A stretch of 13,755 bases of DNA from Pseudobutyrivibrio sp. UBA1225 (GTDB taxonomy: Bacteria > Bacillota > Clostridia > Lachnospirales > Lachnospiraceae), in the NCBI GenBank assembly GCA_002309345.1, contig DBWZ01000049.1, positions 1 to 13,755 of the forward strand, read 5' to 3'. Both the position numbers and the translations under genes were made by a program. Shown here piece by piece: positions 1 through 7,800 of this stretch. How positions within the stretch are numbered: position 1 is the first letter of the stretch; each line of letters starts with the position of its first letter. The notes below the pieces were generated by a model. The model saw only the letters and a list, made by a program, of their open reading frames with translations, had not been told where the DNA came from and made no database searches.

Positions 1-39
1 AGCTGCATTTCATTTAACAATTAAGGGAAAAACAGCTAT

Positions 40-44
40 GGAGG
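40..44 (+). promoter_or_regulatory. RBS deciding the DUF2975 start
   Basis: GGAGG 5 nt upstream of the ATG at 50. It overlaps the alternative in-frame ATG at 38, which therefore lacks a sensible ribosome site of its own. Confidence 0.8.
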
Positions 45-49
45 AAATC

Positions 50-526
50 ATGAATACTACATTAAACAGATTTGTAAAAGTAATAATTGATTTAGCTTTT
101 ACCATAGGAATCCTACTTGAACTTTCAGTTCCTTTTGGGTTAAAACCATCTGTCAAGCTCACTATTAAGCTGCTTGGCGCAGAAACTGAATATGCCAAGA
201 TTCTAGATCACTACGTATATGCGGTTGTATCAATCATGTTGGTTGGATTATTTTGTCTTCTAATATTATTTGAGCTCAAAAATATGATGAAAACTGTAAT
301 TGAAGACAATTGCTTCGTACAAGACAATGTAAAAAGCCTTTCCAGAATGGCTGCATACGCATTTGCGATTACCATCTTAAAGCTGCTCAGATGCGCTGTA
401 TACTTCACCCCTGCAGCAATCATAGTTGCTGGTGTATTCGCCTTTGCAGGACTACTTAGCAAAGTGCTTGCTATGGTTTTCGAAAAGGCGGTCAACTACA
501 AGCTTGAAAACGACTTAACTATTTAA
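50..526 (+). CDS. DUF2975 family membrane protein
   Basis: A 158-aa integral membrane protein of the DUF2975 family (B. subtilis YoaS type); its biochemical role is unknown. Four hydrophobic segments are visible, at about residues 9-31, 55-76, 100-119 and 121-143. Family hallmarks are the loop NCFVQDNVKSL (87-97) and the C-terminal END-LTI ending (153-158). I start it at the ATG at 50 rather than the in-frame ATG at 38, because GGAGG (40-44) sits 5 nt ahead of the ATG at 50 and overlaps the upstream ATG. It is the first visible gene of a tight operon and is followed 20 nt later by a YozG-type regulator, the usual partner of this family. A promoter is not seen in the first 37 bases and probably lies outside the window. 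By analogy with the SdpI/SdpR pair it could bind or sense for the small regulator, but that is inference. Confidence 0.85.
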   Translation: MNTTLNRFVKVIIDLAFTIGILLELSVPFGLKPSVKLTIKLLGAETEYAKILDHYVYAVVSIMLVGLFCLLILFELKNMMKTVIEDNCFVQDNVKSLSRMAAYAFAITILKLLRCAVYFTPAAIIVAGVFAFAGLLSKVLAMVFEKAVNYKLENDLTI

Positions 527-546
527 TTCAGAATCGAAGGTGAAAT

Positions 547-768
547 ATGATTGTTATAAATTTAGATGTTATGATGGCTAAACGCAAAATCGGATTGACA
601 GATCTGGCTGGCAAGGTGGGTATCACTTTAGCCAATCTATCAATACTCAAAAACAACAAAGCCAAAGCGGTCAGGTTGGAAACCCTAGACGCCATTTGTA
701 AGGCGCTAGACTGCCAGCCTGGAGATATTTTAGAATTTGTTCCTGATGAAGAGAATTCAGAACAATAA
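547..768 (+). CDS. YozG-type Cro/C1 helix-turn-helix regulator
   Basis: A 73-aa single-domain DNA-binding protein of the Xre/Cro-C1 class, YozG-like (HTH_26). The N-terminal INLD motif (4-7), the helix-turn-helix at about 17-38 (LTDLAGKVG, then a recognition helix around TLANLSILKNNK) and the C-terminal CQPGDIL (56-62) are all typical. There is no ligand or sensor domain, so any signal must come from a partner. The start at 547 keeps the INLD motif and has AAGG 6 nt upstream. It lies between two membrane-protein genes, 20 nt after DUF2975 and 14 nt before DUF4173. B. subtilis has the comparable yozG-yoaS pair. It probably autoregulates this operon (inference); no operator is visible because the operon's promoter is off the window. 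Confidence 0.9.
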   Translation: MIVINLDVMMAKRKIGLTDLAGKVGITLANLSILKNNKAKAVRLETLDAICKALDCQPGDILEFVPDEENSEQ

Positions 769-782
769 ATTAGGAGGAAATT

Positions 783-2315
783 ATGGAGAATAATAATAAT
801 AATATTGCAACAAACTACTACAACGAAACACCAGCCTACGCTTCTGCCAAAGGCAACAGTGAAACTTTTAAAAAATATATCTTACTATCACTTGTATTTG
901 CATCTATCTACACCATATGTTTGTACAAGAATCATTCGGGCATCGCCTACCCAATATTTATGTTGGCAACACTGATTACGCTTGGCTTCCTCAGAAAAAA
1001 GGATGGCTTGTCGCTAATCACACTTAAAAGCGGAAGCAAGGTGCTTGGAATATTTTACGTAGCATCACTCATGCTACTTTCAATCCACAAGTGCTTGACT
1101 GCTAGCCCCACTCTTATAGGTTTAGATGGATTTGCAATCTTCTTGCTATTCTTCAGCTATGTATTAACTTTATACATCGACACCACCGGCTGGGATATAG
1201 GTGGATGGCTTTTAGGTATCCTCTTTACAGTGATAACCCCTCTTCTTGCCATCTTTACTCCTATAAACGATTTTATAGCATGGTTTAATGAAAATGAAAA
1301 ATCTAATTCAGACAAGAAAAATCAAAACACCTCTGCTATAATTATTGGTATACTCTGCGCCATACCCGTACTTATTGTTGTGCTTGTTCTATTAACCTCG
1401 GCAGATAGAGTTTTTTCTAACTTGATAAACAATATCTTTGACTACTTGCCACACGATTTTTGGGATTGTTTGGGCAGAATAATTACTTTCGTAATTGCAT
1501 TTGTTGCAGCTTACTGCATACCTTCTATCTTGTCTAAAACAGGACTAAATGTTAAGGCAAGCCCACAGGGAACAGGTAATCCTGTTATCGCAATTACGTT
1601 TTCCGTTATAATAGGAGCCGTATACTTTGTATTTTGCATGGTTCAAATATTATATTTATTTACTGGTTCAGTTGCTCTTCCAAAGGGATACACCTACGCA
1701 GAATACGCGCACGAGGGCTTCTATCAGCTACTTGCAGTGTGCATCATAAATGTTGTTATCGTATCTGTTTGTGCTAGAAAGTTTGCAAAATCAAAAGCTC
1801 TCACTAGCGTGCTTGTATTTATTGCGGCCTGCACATATATAATGATTGCATCTTCTGCTTTCAGAATGATCTTATACATTCAGGAATACGCTTTAACATT
1901 CCTTAGAGTATTTGTTCTTTGGTTCCTAGGCGTACTTTGCATTTGGCTTGCAACACTTATAGTGGGTATCTTTAAAACAGACTTTCCTGTATTTAAGGTA
2001 TGTATGATTACTATCACTATCGCATACCTGGGATTCATTTATGTAAATCCTGAATACCAGATTGCAAAATATGATATAGCCGCAGCTAAAGGTGATGAAT
2101 CAGAAATGGAGCACGTGAAATATTACATTAGTGAGGAGCTTTCCGCTGATGCTGTTCCAGCATTTGAAAATGATAAAGAACTGCTTAAAAGTTACGAGTG
2201 CACCTTCTTATCAAACTACAACTGTGATTACGACGTTGACGATATAAGAAACTTTAACTTTTCTTATTATAGAGCTGTAGAAATTTATAGAAATAACGAT
2301 TATAGTATTAACTAA
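783..2315 (+). CDS. DUF4173 family polytopic membrane protein
   Basis: A 510-aa membrane protein of the DUF4153/DUF4173 group; its function is unknown. After a polar N-terminal tail of about 28 aa that includes five consecutive asparagines, about twelve hydrophobic segments run from residue 30 to 420. Family signatures are SADRVF (206-211), YAHEGFYQLL (308-317), LRVFVLWFL (374-382) and, in the soluble C-terminal tail, LSADAVPAF (453-461). The length fits the family. The start is clear, with AGGAGG (772-777) 5 nt ahead. A hydrophilic loop at 168-184 is rich in N, K and S. It sits in the middle of the four-gene cassette, downstream of the YozG-type regulator, an arrangement I recall for DUF4173 proteins in Clostridia. 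Envelope or transport roles are conceivable, but no catalytic or transport motif is visible. Confidence 0.85.
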   Translation: MENNNNNIATNYYNETPAYASAKGNSETFKKYILLSLVFASIYTICLYKNHSGIAYPIFMLATLITLGFLRKKDGLSLITLKSGSKVLGIFYVASLMLLSIHKCLTASPTLIGLDGFAIFLLFFSYVLTLYIDTTGWDIGGWLLGILFTVITPLLAIFTPINDFIAWFNENEKSNSDKKNQNTSAIIIGILCAIPVLIVVLVLLTSADRVFSNLINNIFDYLPHDFWDCLGRIITFVIAFVAAYCIPSILSKTGLNVKASPQGTGNPVIAITFSVIIGAVYFVFCMVQILYLFTGSVALPKGYTYAEYAHEGFYQLLAVCIINVVIVSVCARKFAKSKALTSVLVFIAACTYIMIASSAFRMILYIQEYALTFLRVFVLWFLGVLCIWLATLIVGIFKTDFPVFKVCMITITIAYLGFIYVNPEYQIAKYDIAAAKGDESEMEHVKYYISEELSADAVPAFENDKELLKSYECTFLSNYNCDYDVDDIRNFNFSYYRAVEIYRNNDYSIN

Positions 2316-2336
2316 TAATCAAAAAAGGAAGAAATA

Positions 2337-3152
2337 ATGTCAGAATTAGAAACAAATAACAATATTCCAAAAAACGAATTAGAACACCATCACTTAGATG
2401 AGACTAAAGATACTAAGCCTAAAAAAACACTAGCTACAAAACTTACAAAAATATTCAACGGCTATAACTTTGTTAAGAAGGAACACCCTGTTTCCGCAAG
2501 ATGCATGGCCCTTTCCATGTTGCTACTTGGTTTTAGCACAACTTTCATTATGAGTGGCAGCTACTTCATCAAAGTAATAGAAATAATAATAACAGCTTTA
2601 TTTATCTTTGCCTGCGGTATGTTACCATACGAAGCATACCGCTTATACAAAAATAAACATCGCGGTGCTTACTCCTTTAAGATTGGAGACATTCTATACG
2701 ATAATCCACTCCTCACTATCGCATGCGCTTTTTGGGGCATTATATGCGGAGGATTTTTTGCAATCTCCTATACCGATTTAGAATACCTACTTGTTGAATA
2801 TTTTAATATAGACAGTAACAAGGCGATATCCCTTGTAGAAACTATTGGCGAGACAGCTGGACTTCTTTCTATAGTGTTGTTTCTTGGCGCCATAGGAATT
2901 GCTTTATATTACTTTTACAAAAAAAGTAAAACAACACCAGTATTATTCATACTAAAAGCAATTGTAACTTTTATACTTTTATGGCTATCAATATTTCTCA
3001 GTATTGTAATTTGTTTCTGTTTGGCTGCATCCCTAGCCTTTGTTTTTTCGATGTTTTCTGCGCTTGAGGGGATCTTCCTAGGATTTGTAGTATATCCTTG
3101 GACAATACTATTCTTTTCCAAAAGCCTAGATGAAATCAAAAAAATAAGCTAA
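2337..3152 (+). CDS. Uncharacterised 271-aa membrane protein
   Basis: I do not recognise a family. The first 50 or so residues are strongly polar (EHHHLDETKDTKPKK, 16-30) and look cytoplasmic. About six hydrophobic segments follow: 56-74, 77-97, 124-144, 174-194, 201-228 and 230-260, with the last two long and nearly continuous. The protein ends in a short charged tail (KSLDEIKKIS). The start has AAGGAAG 5 nt upstream. It begins 21 nt after the DUF4173 stop and is the last gene of the cassette, so it is very likely co-transcribed and functionally tied to the other membrane proteins. No catalytic residues, lipobox or signal peptidase site is evident. The downstream region to 3240 shows no convincing rho-independent terminator on the plus strand. 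Confidence 0.75.
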   Translation: MSELETNNNIPKNELEHHHLDETKDTKPKKTLATKLTKIFNGYNFVKKEHPVSARCMALSMLLLGFSTTFIMSGSYFIKVIEIIITALFIFACGMLPYEAYRLYKNKHRGAYSFKIGDILYDNPLLTIACAFWGIICGGFFAISYTDLEYLLVEYFNIDSNKAISLVETIGETAGLLSIVLFLGAIGIALYYFYKKSKTTPVLFILKAIVTFILLWLSIFLSIVICFCLAASLAFVFSMFSALEGIFLGFVVYPWTILFFSKSLDEIKKIS

Positions 3153-3195
3153 AACCTCAACCTGATAAAATTAAACCTGCACAAATTAAAAATAA

Positions 3196-3228
3196 TAGTC
3201 TTTTGTTAGTCATTTTCTAGTCCTTTAC
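3196..3228. repeat. Three tandem 11-bp repeats in convergent gap
   Basis: TAGTC recurs at 3196, 3207 and 3218, exactly 11 bp apart, each time followed by a T-rich tail (pattern TAGTCnTTTnn). The repeats lie between the end of the 271-aa membrane protein gene and the end of the VanZ gene. They could be a protein-binding array on one face of the helix or only low-complexity decay. Confidence 0.55.
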
Positions 3229-3240
3229 TTTGAATAATCA

Positions 3241-3768
3241 TTATTTGTTACGAATTTTCTTGATAGAAAAATATATTAACGCACCTATAAATGTACCTGT
3301 AGTATTTAAAATCAAATCATCTACATCTGTGACTCTTTCAAGTGGAAGCTGAGATATCTCAATTAATAACGTATATACGAATCCTGCAAGTGTGACTTTA
3401 GAAATACTGTTGAGTTCCTTAAAACACACTGGCCAAACTATACCAACTGGAATAAACATTGATATGTTGCCAATTACATTCCCTTTCCATCCATCATATC
3501 TCTCCCAAAGAAATGTAAGTGCTCTCCAGTTGATATTAAATTCAAGAATCTTGCTAAAATCAACCTTTAAAAGTGCTATTTTTCCATTTACCAACTCTCG
3601 TGGGAAATATATATATCTAGCGATAACAACTATGCAAATATAAACAAGCAATAGCTGAAGTTCGCGCTTCCACTTTACCTCTTTTTTTATTATTGCGTGA
3701 GCAACTCTAAATATAATCCAGCAGACCGTAATAAAAACAAACATCTGCAAGTAACTTATTTCATACAT
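3241..3768 (-). CDS. VanZ family membrane protein
   Basis: A VanZ-like protein of 175 aa; members of this family are linked to glycopeptide tolerance or envelope functions, but the mechanism is not settled. The diagnostic blocks are present in order: NVIGNISMFIPVG (97-109), LLIEISQL (134-141) and the DVDDLILNTTGTFIG block (148-162). Hydrophobic segments are at about 5-26, 37-54, 99-116, 125-141 and 152-168. I choose the ATG at 3768 because AGAGGA (3775-3780) lies 6 nt ahead; a longer frame opens at a TTG at 3786 but would include that ribosome site. It begins 33 nt after the YhfC protease gene and is probably its co-transcribed partner. No vanA-type resistance genes are nearby, so a resistance role should not be assumed. 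Confidence 0.85.
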   Translation of the reverse strand: MYEISYLQMFVFITVCWIIFRVAHAIIKKEVKWKRELQLLLVYICIVVIARYIYFPRELVNGKIALLKVDFSKILEFNINWRALTFLWERYDGWKGNVIGNISMFIPVGIVWPVCFKELNSISKVTLAGFVYTLLIEISQLPLERVTDVDDLILNTTGTFIGALIYFSIKKIRNK

Positions 3769-3774
3769 AATAAA

Positions 3775-3780
3775 TCCTCT
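3775..3780 (-). promoter_or_regulatory. RBS deciding the VanZ start
   Basis: AGAGGA on the minus strand, 6 nt before the ATG at 3768. It favours that start over the in-frame TTG at 3786. Confidence 0.7.
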
Positions 3781-3801
3781 AGTCAAATCTTTTCGATAAT
3801 A

Positions 3802-4587
3802 CTAATTTATATCCTCTGTAATTTTTTTACTATTTTTATACACGCACACAGCAATTACAACAGCAACTGCAGCTAACACAACCTCCAACATTACTGCTGA
3901 GCAAGTCGCTCCCACTACACCCGAGATTGTATCTACTAAAGTATGAATAGCAATGGATAGGAATAAGAATCTTATCTTGCTCTCTTTAACTGCCCTATAT
4001 ACAAGGTATGACAAACAGATATGAATTGTTACTGCTGAGATTCTCTCGACTCCACTAAGATAAAACGCTAGTGGCTCGGTAGTCCACAACAGTGAAACCT
4101 TCCGCATTGTCTGTTCTTTTAAGGAACCATCAAGACTTCCTAGAGTCTGCTCAAAGGTTCCAGAATTAATCATAAATGATGTAATGAGATTAGAGATATT
4201 AGTTAATCCCACAATTACAATAGATTCGATACCGCCATGACCAACTCCATACATAAAGGCGTTATTTTTGTTCAAATCTTTCTTTTTGAAAAGATGCATT
4301 GCTGTAAACCTGCCCACCTCTTCAAAGATTCCTGCAGCAAGCGCACCATAAATAGCCCAAAGCCAAAAATTACTAGTTAATATGCTAAAATGCTTTATAA
4401 CAATTGTATGCATTATCTGCTCAAGGACTAACGAAAATACGATAAATGTAACTGCTCCTATAGCAAACCAAACCATATCAGCCTTAAGCTTTCTAAAAGC
4501 ATAAACCATCAATGCTATTGGAAAACCAATTGCGATAACCATCGAAAAACACATACCTATCATTGCTACACTTGATACTGTTTCCAT
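3802..4587 (-). CDS. YhfC family glutamic-type intramembrane protease
   Basis: A 261-aa polytopic protein of the YhfC family (DUF2324), which is placed among glutamic intramembrane proteases related to CPBP/PrsW. Putative active-site motifs are FEEVGR (88-93), GHGGIES (116-122), ERISAVTIHICLS (181-193) and AIHTLVD (213-219); the paired glutamates, the arginine and the histidines lie in or next to hydrophobic segments, as expected. About seven membrane segments are visible: 5-30, 38-60, 72-93, 112-134, 182-199, 206-225 and 231-250. I start it at the ATG at 4587, with GGAGG (4596-4600) 8 nt upstream; the frame extends to another ATG at 4623 whose upstream sequence is a poorer ribosome site. It leads the two-gene unit with VanZ. 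Its substrate is unknown. The promoter upstream has MerR-target geometry (4717-4747). Confidence 0.85.
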   Translation of the reverse strand: METVSSVAMIGMCFSMVIAIGFPIALMVYAFRKLKADMVWFAIGAVTFIVFSLVLEQIMHTIVIKHFSILTSNFWLWAIYGALAAGIFEEVGRFTAMHLFKKKDLNKNNAFMYGVGHGGIESIVIVGLTNISNLITSFMINSGTFEQTLGSLDGSLKEQTMRKVSLLWTTEPLAFYLSGVERISAVTIHICLSYLVYRAVKESKIRFLFLSIAIHTLVDTISGVVGATCSAVMLEVVLAAVAVVIAVCVYKNSKKITEDIN

Positions 4588-4595
4588 AACTATTT

Positions 4596-4600
4596 CCTCC
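4596..4600 (-). promoter_or_regulatory. RBS deciding the YhfC start
   Basis: GGAGG on the minus strand, 8 nt before the ATG at 4587. It lies inside the longer in-frame reading from 4623, so the shorter protein is preferred. Confidence 0.65.
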
Positions 4601-4652
4601 AATCTTTCTACACACAAACTCATTTGCTCTCTAGAAAATTAAAACTTATGAC

Positions 4653-4692
4653 TTTCTGCTGGCAGAAAATCAATTACCAGCAGAAATCTGCC
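4653..4692. repeat. Overlapping inverted repeats in yhfC leader
   Basis: TTTCTGCTGG (4653-4662) and CCAGCAGAAA (4677-4686) form a perfect 10-bp inverted repeat with a 14-bp spacer. Within the same 40 bp, TTTCTGC (4653-4659) and GCAGAAA (4662-4668) form a tight palindrome, and GCAGA (4680-4684) faces TCTGC (4687-4691). In the minus-strand RNA the first and third arms allow mutually exclusive hairpins: 4677-4686 with 4653-4662, or 4687-4692 with 4661-4666. The block lies downstream of the likely promoter and 66 nt before the yhfC start, so it could be an operator or a structured leader. Confidence 0.6.
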
Positions 4693-4716
4693 TTTACCAA
4701 ACTTATTACAAGTATA

Positions 4717-4747
4717 AATATAAAGGTTCCATAAGGTGGAAGGTCAA
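4717..4747 (-). promoter_or_regulatory. MerR-type promoter ahead of yhfC-vanZ
   Basis: On the minus strand TTGACC (4747-4742) is followed by a 19-bp spacer and TATATT (4722-4717). The spacer holds the dyad TTCCA-N5-TGGAA (4741-4727). A 19-20 bp spacer with a dyad inside it is the classical layout of promoters controlled by MerR-family activators, such as the mer and copA promoters. A 17-bp reading with TTTATA as the -10 is also possible, in which case it would be an ordinary sigma-A promoter. No MerR-family gene is in the window. Confidence 0.55.
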
Positions 4748-4798
4748 TACTTTTGTTGTTTTTTCTTATAAATAATCAAATGGATTTACCAATAATAC

Positions 4799-4833
4799 AA
4801 AAAGCTAGAGACCTATATTACCTCTAGCTTTTT
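4799..4833 (-). terminator. Intrinsic terminator of carB
   Basis: A perfect 12-bp inverted repeat (4799-4810 and 4822-4833, core AAGCTAGAG/CTCTAGCTT) with an 11-nt loop. On the minus strand it is followed by a U-rich stretch beginning TTTTTG. It lies 62 nt after the carB stop. The flanking A/T runs would also let it work on the plus strand. Confidence 0.85.
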
Positions 4834-4895
4834 TGTTTTCATATAACTATTAATCCATGACTTAATTAAAAATAGCAAACCGCATCCTACTATTT

Positions 4896-7800
4896 CTAGA
4901 TTGTAGCCACATCCACAAGCGTGTACTCAGTAGTTGCCGACTCAAGCGATGTTGCAAGTGCAACTGCAGTATCCATAGCTGTGATACAGTTGATACCTGT
5001 TTCGATGGCATTTCTTCGAATCAAGAAACCGTCACGAGTCTTATCGCCGTGTCCCTGAGTTGGAGTATCAATAACAAGGTCAATCTTGTGACCAAGGATA
5101 AGGTCCATTACGTTTGGAGATTCCTGAGTAATCTTGTTTACACGAAGAGCATCCACTCCACCTTCTTGTAAGTATTTTGCAGTCGAGCGTGTAGCGTAAA
5201 TCTTGTAGCCAAGCTTCTCAAAACGCTTTGCAACCTCAAGTGCCTCTGGCTTGTCTGCATCCTTGACGGTGATAATCATCTGCTTGTGCTTAGGCAAGAT
5301 GACACCTGCTCCAAGGAATGCCTTGTACAAAGCTTCTTCAAAGGTCTTTGCGATACCTAGACACTCGCCAGTTGACTTCATTTCTGGTCCCAAGCTAATC
5401 TCAGCCCCGCGAAGCTTCTCGAATGAGAACACTGGCATCTTGATTGCTATATAATCTGCCTCAGGCTGAAGACCTGGCTCATATCCCATGTCTTTAATCT
5501 TGTGACCGAGAATAGCCTTTGCAGCCAAATCTACGATTGGAATACCTGTAACCTTGCTGATGTAAGGAACTGTACGTGAGCTTCGAGGGTTAACCTCTAT
5601 AACGTACACCTCTCCATCCATTGCTATAAACTGAATGTTAATCATACCAAGTACGTGAAGAGCCTTGGCAAGACGTCCAGTGTAATCTACTATCTTGTCC
5701 TTAATTTCCTGACTGATAGTGTGAGCAGGATAAACCGAGATACTATCACCAGAGTGAATACCTGTACGCTCGATATGCTCCATAATACCAGGAATCAAGA
5801 TATTTTCACCGTCGCAGATTGCATCAACCTCGATTTCCTTACCCTGCAAATACTTGTCTACAAGTATTGGGTGATCCTGAGCAATCTGGTTGATGATATC
5901 CATAAACTTTTCGATTTCCTCGTCGTTGAAGGCTATCTGCATACCTTGTCCACCAAGTACATATGAAGGACGAACAAGAACTGGATATCCTAATCTATTA
6001 GCCACTTCCTTTGCTTCTTCGGCAGTAAATACTGTACCACCGGCAGCTCTAGGAATCTGTGTCTGCTCCAAAATCTTATCAAAGAGCTCTCTATCTTCTG
6101 CCGCATCAACATCCTCTGCCTTGGTACCAAGGATTGGAACGCCAATTTTCATAAGATGCTCTGTAAGCTTGATGGCTGTCTGTCCACCGAACTGAACGAT
6201 AGCTCCATCTGGCTTCTCGAGATTTACGATTGACTCTACATCTTCATTTGTAAGAGGCTCAAAGTATAGCTTGTCTGCAATATCAAAGTCTGTTGAAACA
6301 GTCTCTGGGTTGTTGTTTACAATAACTGTCTCCCAGCCCTCTTTAGCAAATGCCCATGTAGCATGAACTGAACAGTAGTCGAATTCGACACCCTGACCGA
6401 TGCGGATTGGTCCGGAACCAAGTACAAGTACCTTCTTGCGATCCTTTGTCTGGGCGGCTTCGTTCTCACTGCCATAAACGCTGTAGTAGTATGGTGTCAT
6501 AGCATCAAACTCGGCTGCACAAGTATCAACCATCTTGTATGCTGCAACTATGCCATTGTCATAACGCATCTTACGAACCTGCTCCTCAGTAAGCTTGCCG
6601 TTAAGCTCTGCAATGACATTATCTGGGAACTCAATTCTTTTTGCTTCTTTAAGAAGCTCGACTGTAAGCTCCTCATTCGCAAGGCGCTGCTCCATCTCAA
6701 CCAAGATTTTAATCTTGTCGATGAACCAGATATCAATCTGAGATATCTCATGAATCTTCTCGTAAGAAACGCCTCTGCGAAGTGCCTCTGCGATGCAGTA
6801 GATTCTTCTATCGTCCACAACCTCAAGTGCCTCTGCAAGCTCGTCATCTGACATATCGCAGAAATCATAGCTCATAAGTGAATCAACGTGCTGCTCTAGC
6901 GAACGAATAGCCTTCATCAATGCTCCTTCGAAGTTGTTGCAGATAGACATAACCTCTCCAGTAGCCTTCATCTGTGTTGTAAGCTTTCTTTGAGCAGTAA
7001 TAAATTTATCAAAAGGAAGACGTGGAATTTTTACTACGCAGTAATCAAGCATTGGCTCGAATGATGCGAATGTCTTCTTGGTAATTGCATTTGGAATCTC
7101 GTCAAGCGTGTAGCCCAAAGCAATCTTGGCTGCAACCTTAGCAATTGGATAACCTGTTGCCTTGGAAGCAAGTGCTGATGAACGAGACACACGAGGGTTA
7201 ACCTCGATTACACAGTACTCGAAGCTCTCAGGATGAAGAGCATACTGTACGTTACATCCACCTGTGATGCCAAGCTCATCAATAATGCGAAGAGCTGAAG
7301 TACGAAGCATCTGATATTCTTTATCTCCAAGTGTCTGAGAAGGTGCAACTACGATTGAATCACCTGTATGTACACCGACTGGATCGATGTTTTCCATATT
7401 ACAAACAGTTATGCAGTTGCCTGCAGCATCTCGCATAACCTCGTATTCGATTTCCTTCCAACCAGCGATGCAACGCTCAACAAGAACCTCGTGCACACGT
7501 GAAAGACGGAGACCGTTGGTAAGGATTTCAACAAGCTCTGCCTCATTGTGAGCGATACCACCGCCTGAACCACCAAGTGTATATGCTGGACGAAGCACGA
7601 CCGGATAACCGATTGTATTTGTAAACTTGATACCTTCCTCTACAGTATTAACAACTAGTGAGGCTGCAACTGGCTCGCCGAGCTTTTCCATTGTATCTTT
7701 GAACGCCTGTCTATCTTCGGCTCTAAAGATAGTCTCAGCAGTAGTACCAATAAGCTTTACTCCCTGCTCAGCAAGAAATCCTGATTCTGCAAGCTCCATA

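Noticed and set aside
38..49. Upstream in-frame ATG for the DUF2975 gene
   Set aside because: The GGAGG ribosome site overlaps it and is correctly spaced only for the ATG at 50.
789..803. Five AAT repeats at the start of the DUF4173 gene as a phase-variable tract
   Set aside because: It is a trinucleotide repeat, so slippage would only change the number of Asn residues and would not switch the frame.
3231..3246. AATAAT-c-ATTATT as a terminator at the VanZ end
   Set aside because: It is an all-A/T 6-bp palindrome overlapping the stop codon, too weak to form a terminator stem.
6548..6868. Open frames overlapping carB in other frames and on the plus strand (also 5251-5454, 5655-5966, 5890-6195, 7627-7905)
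   Set aside because: They are shadows of a conserved full-length gene, show no recognisable domain and lack convincing ribosome sites.
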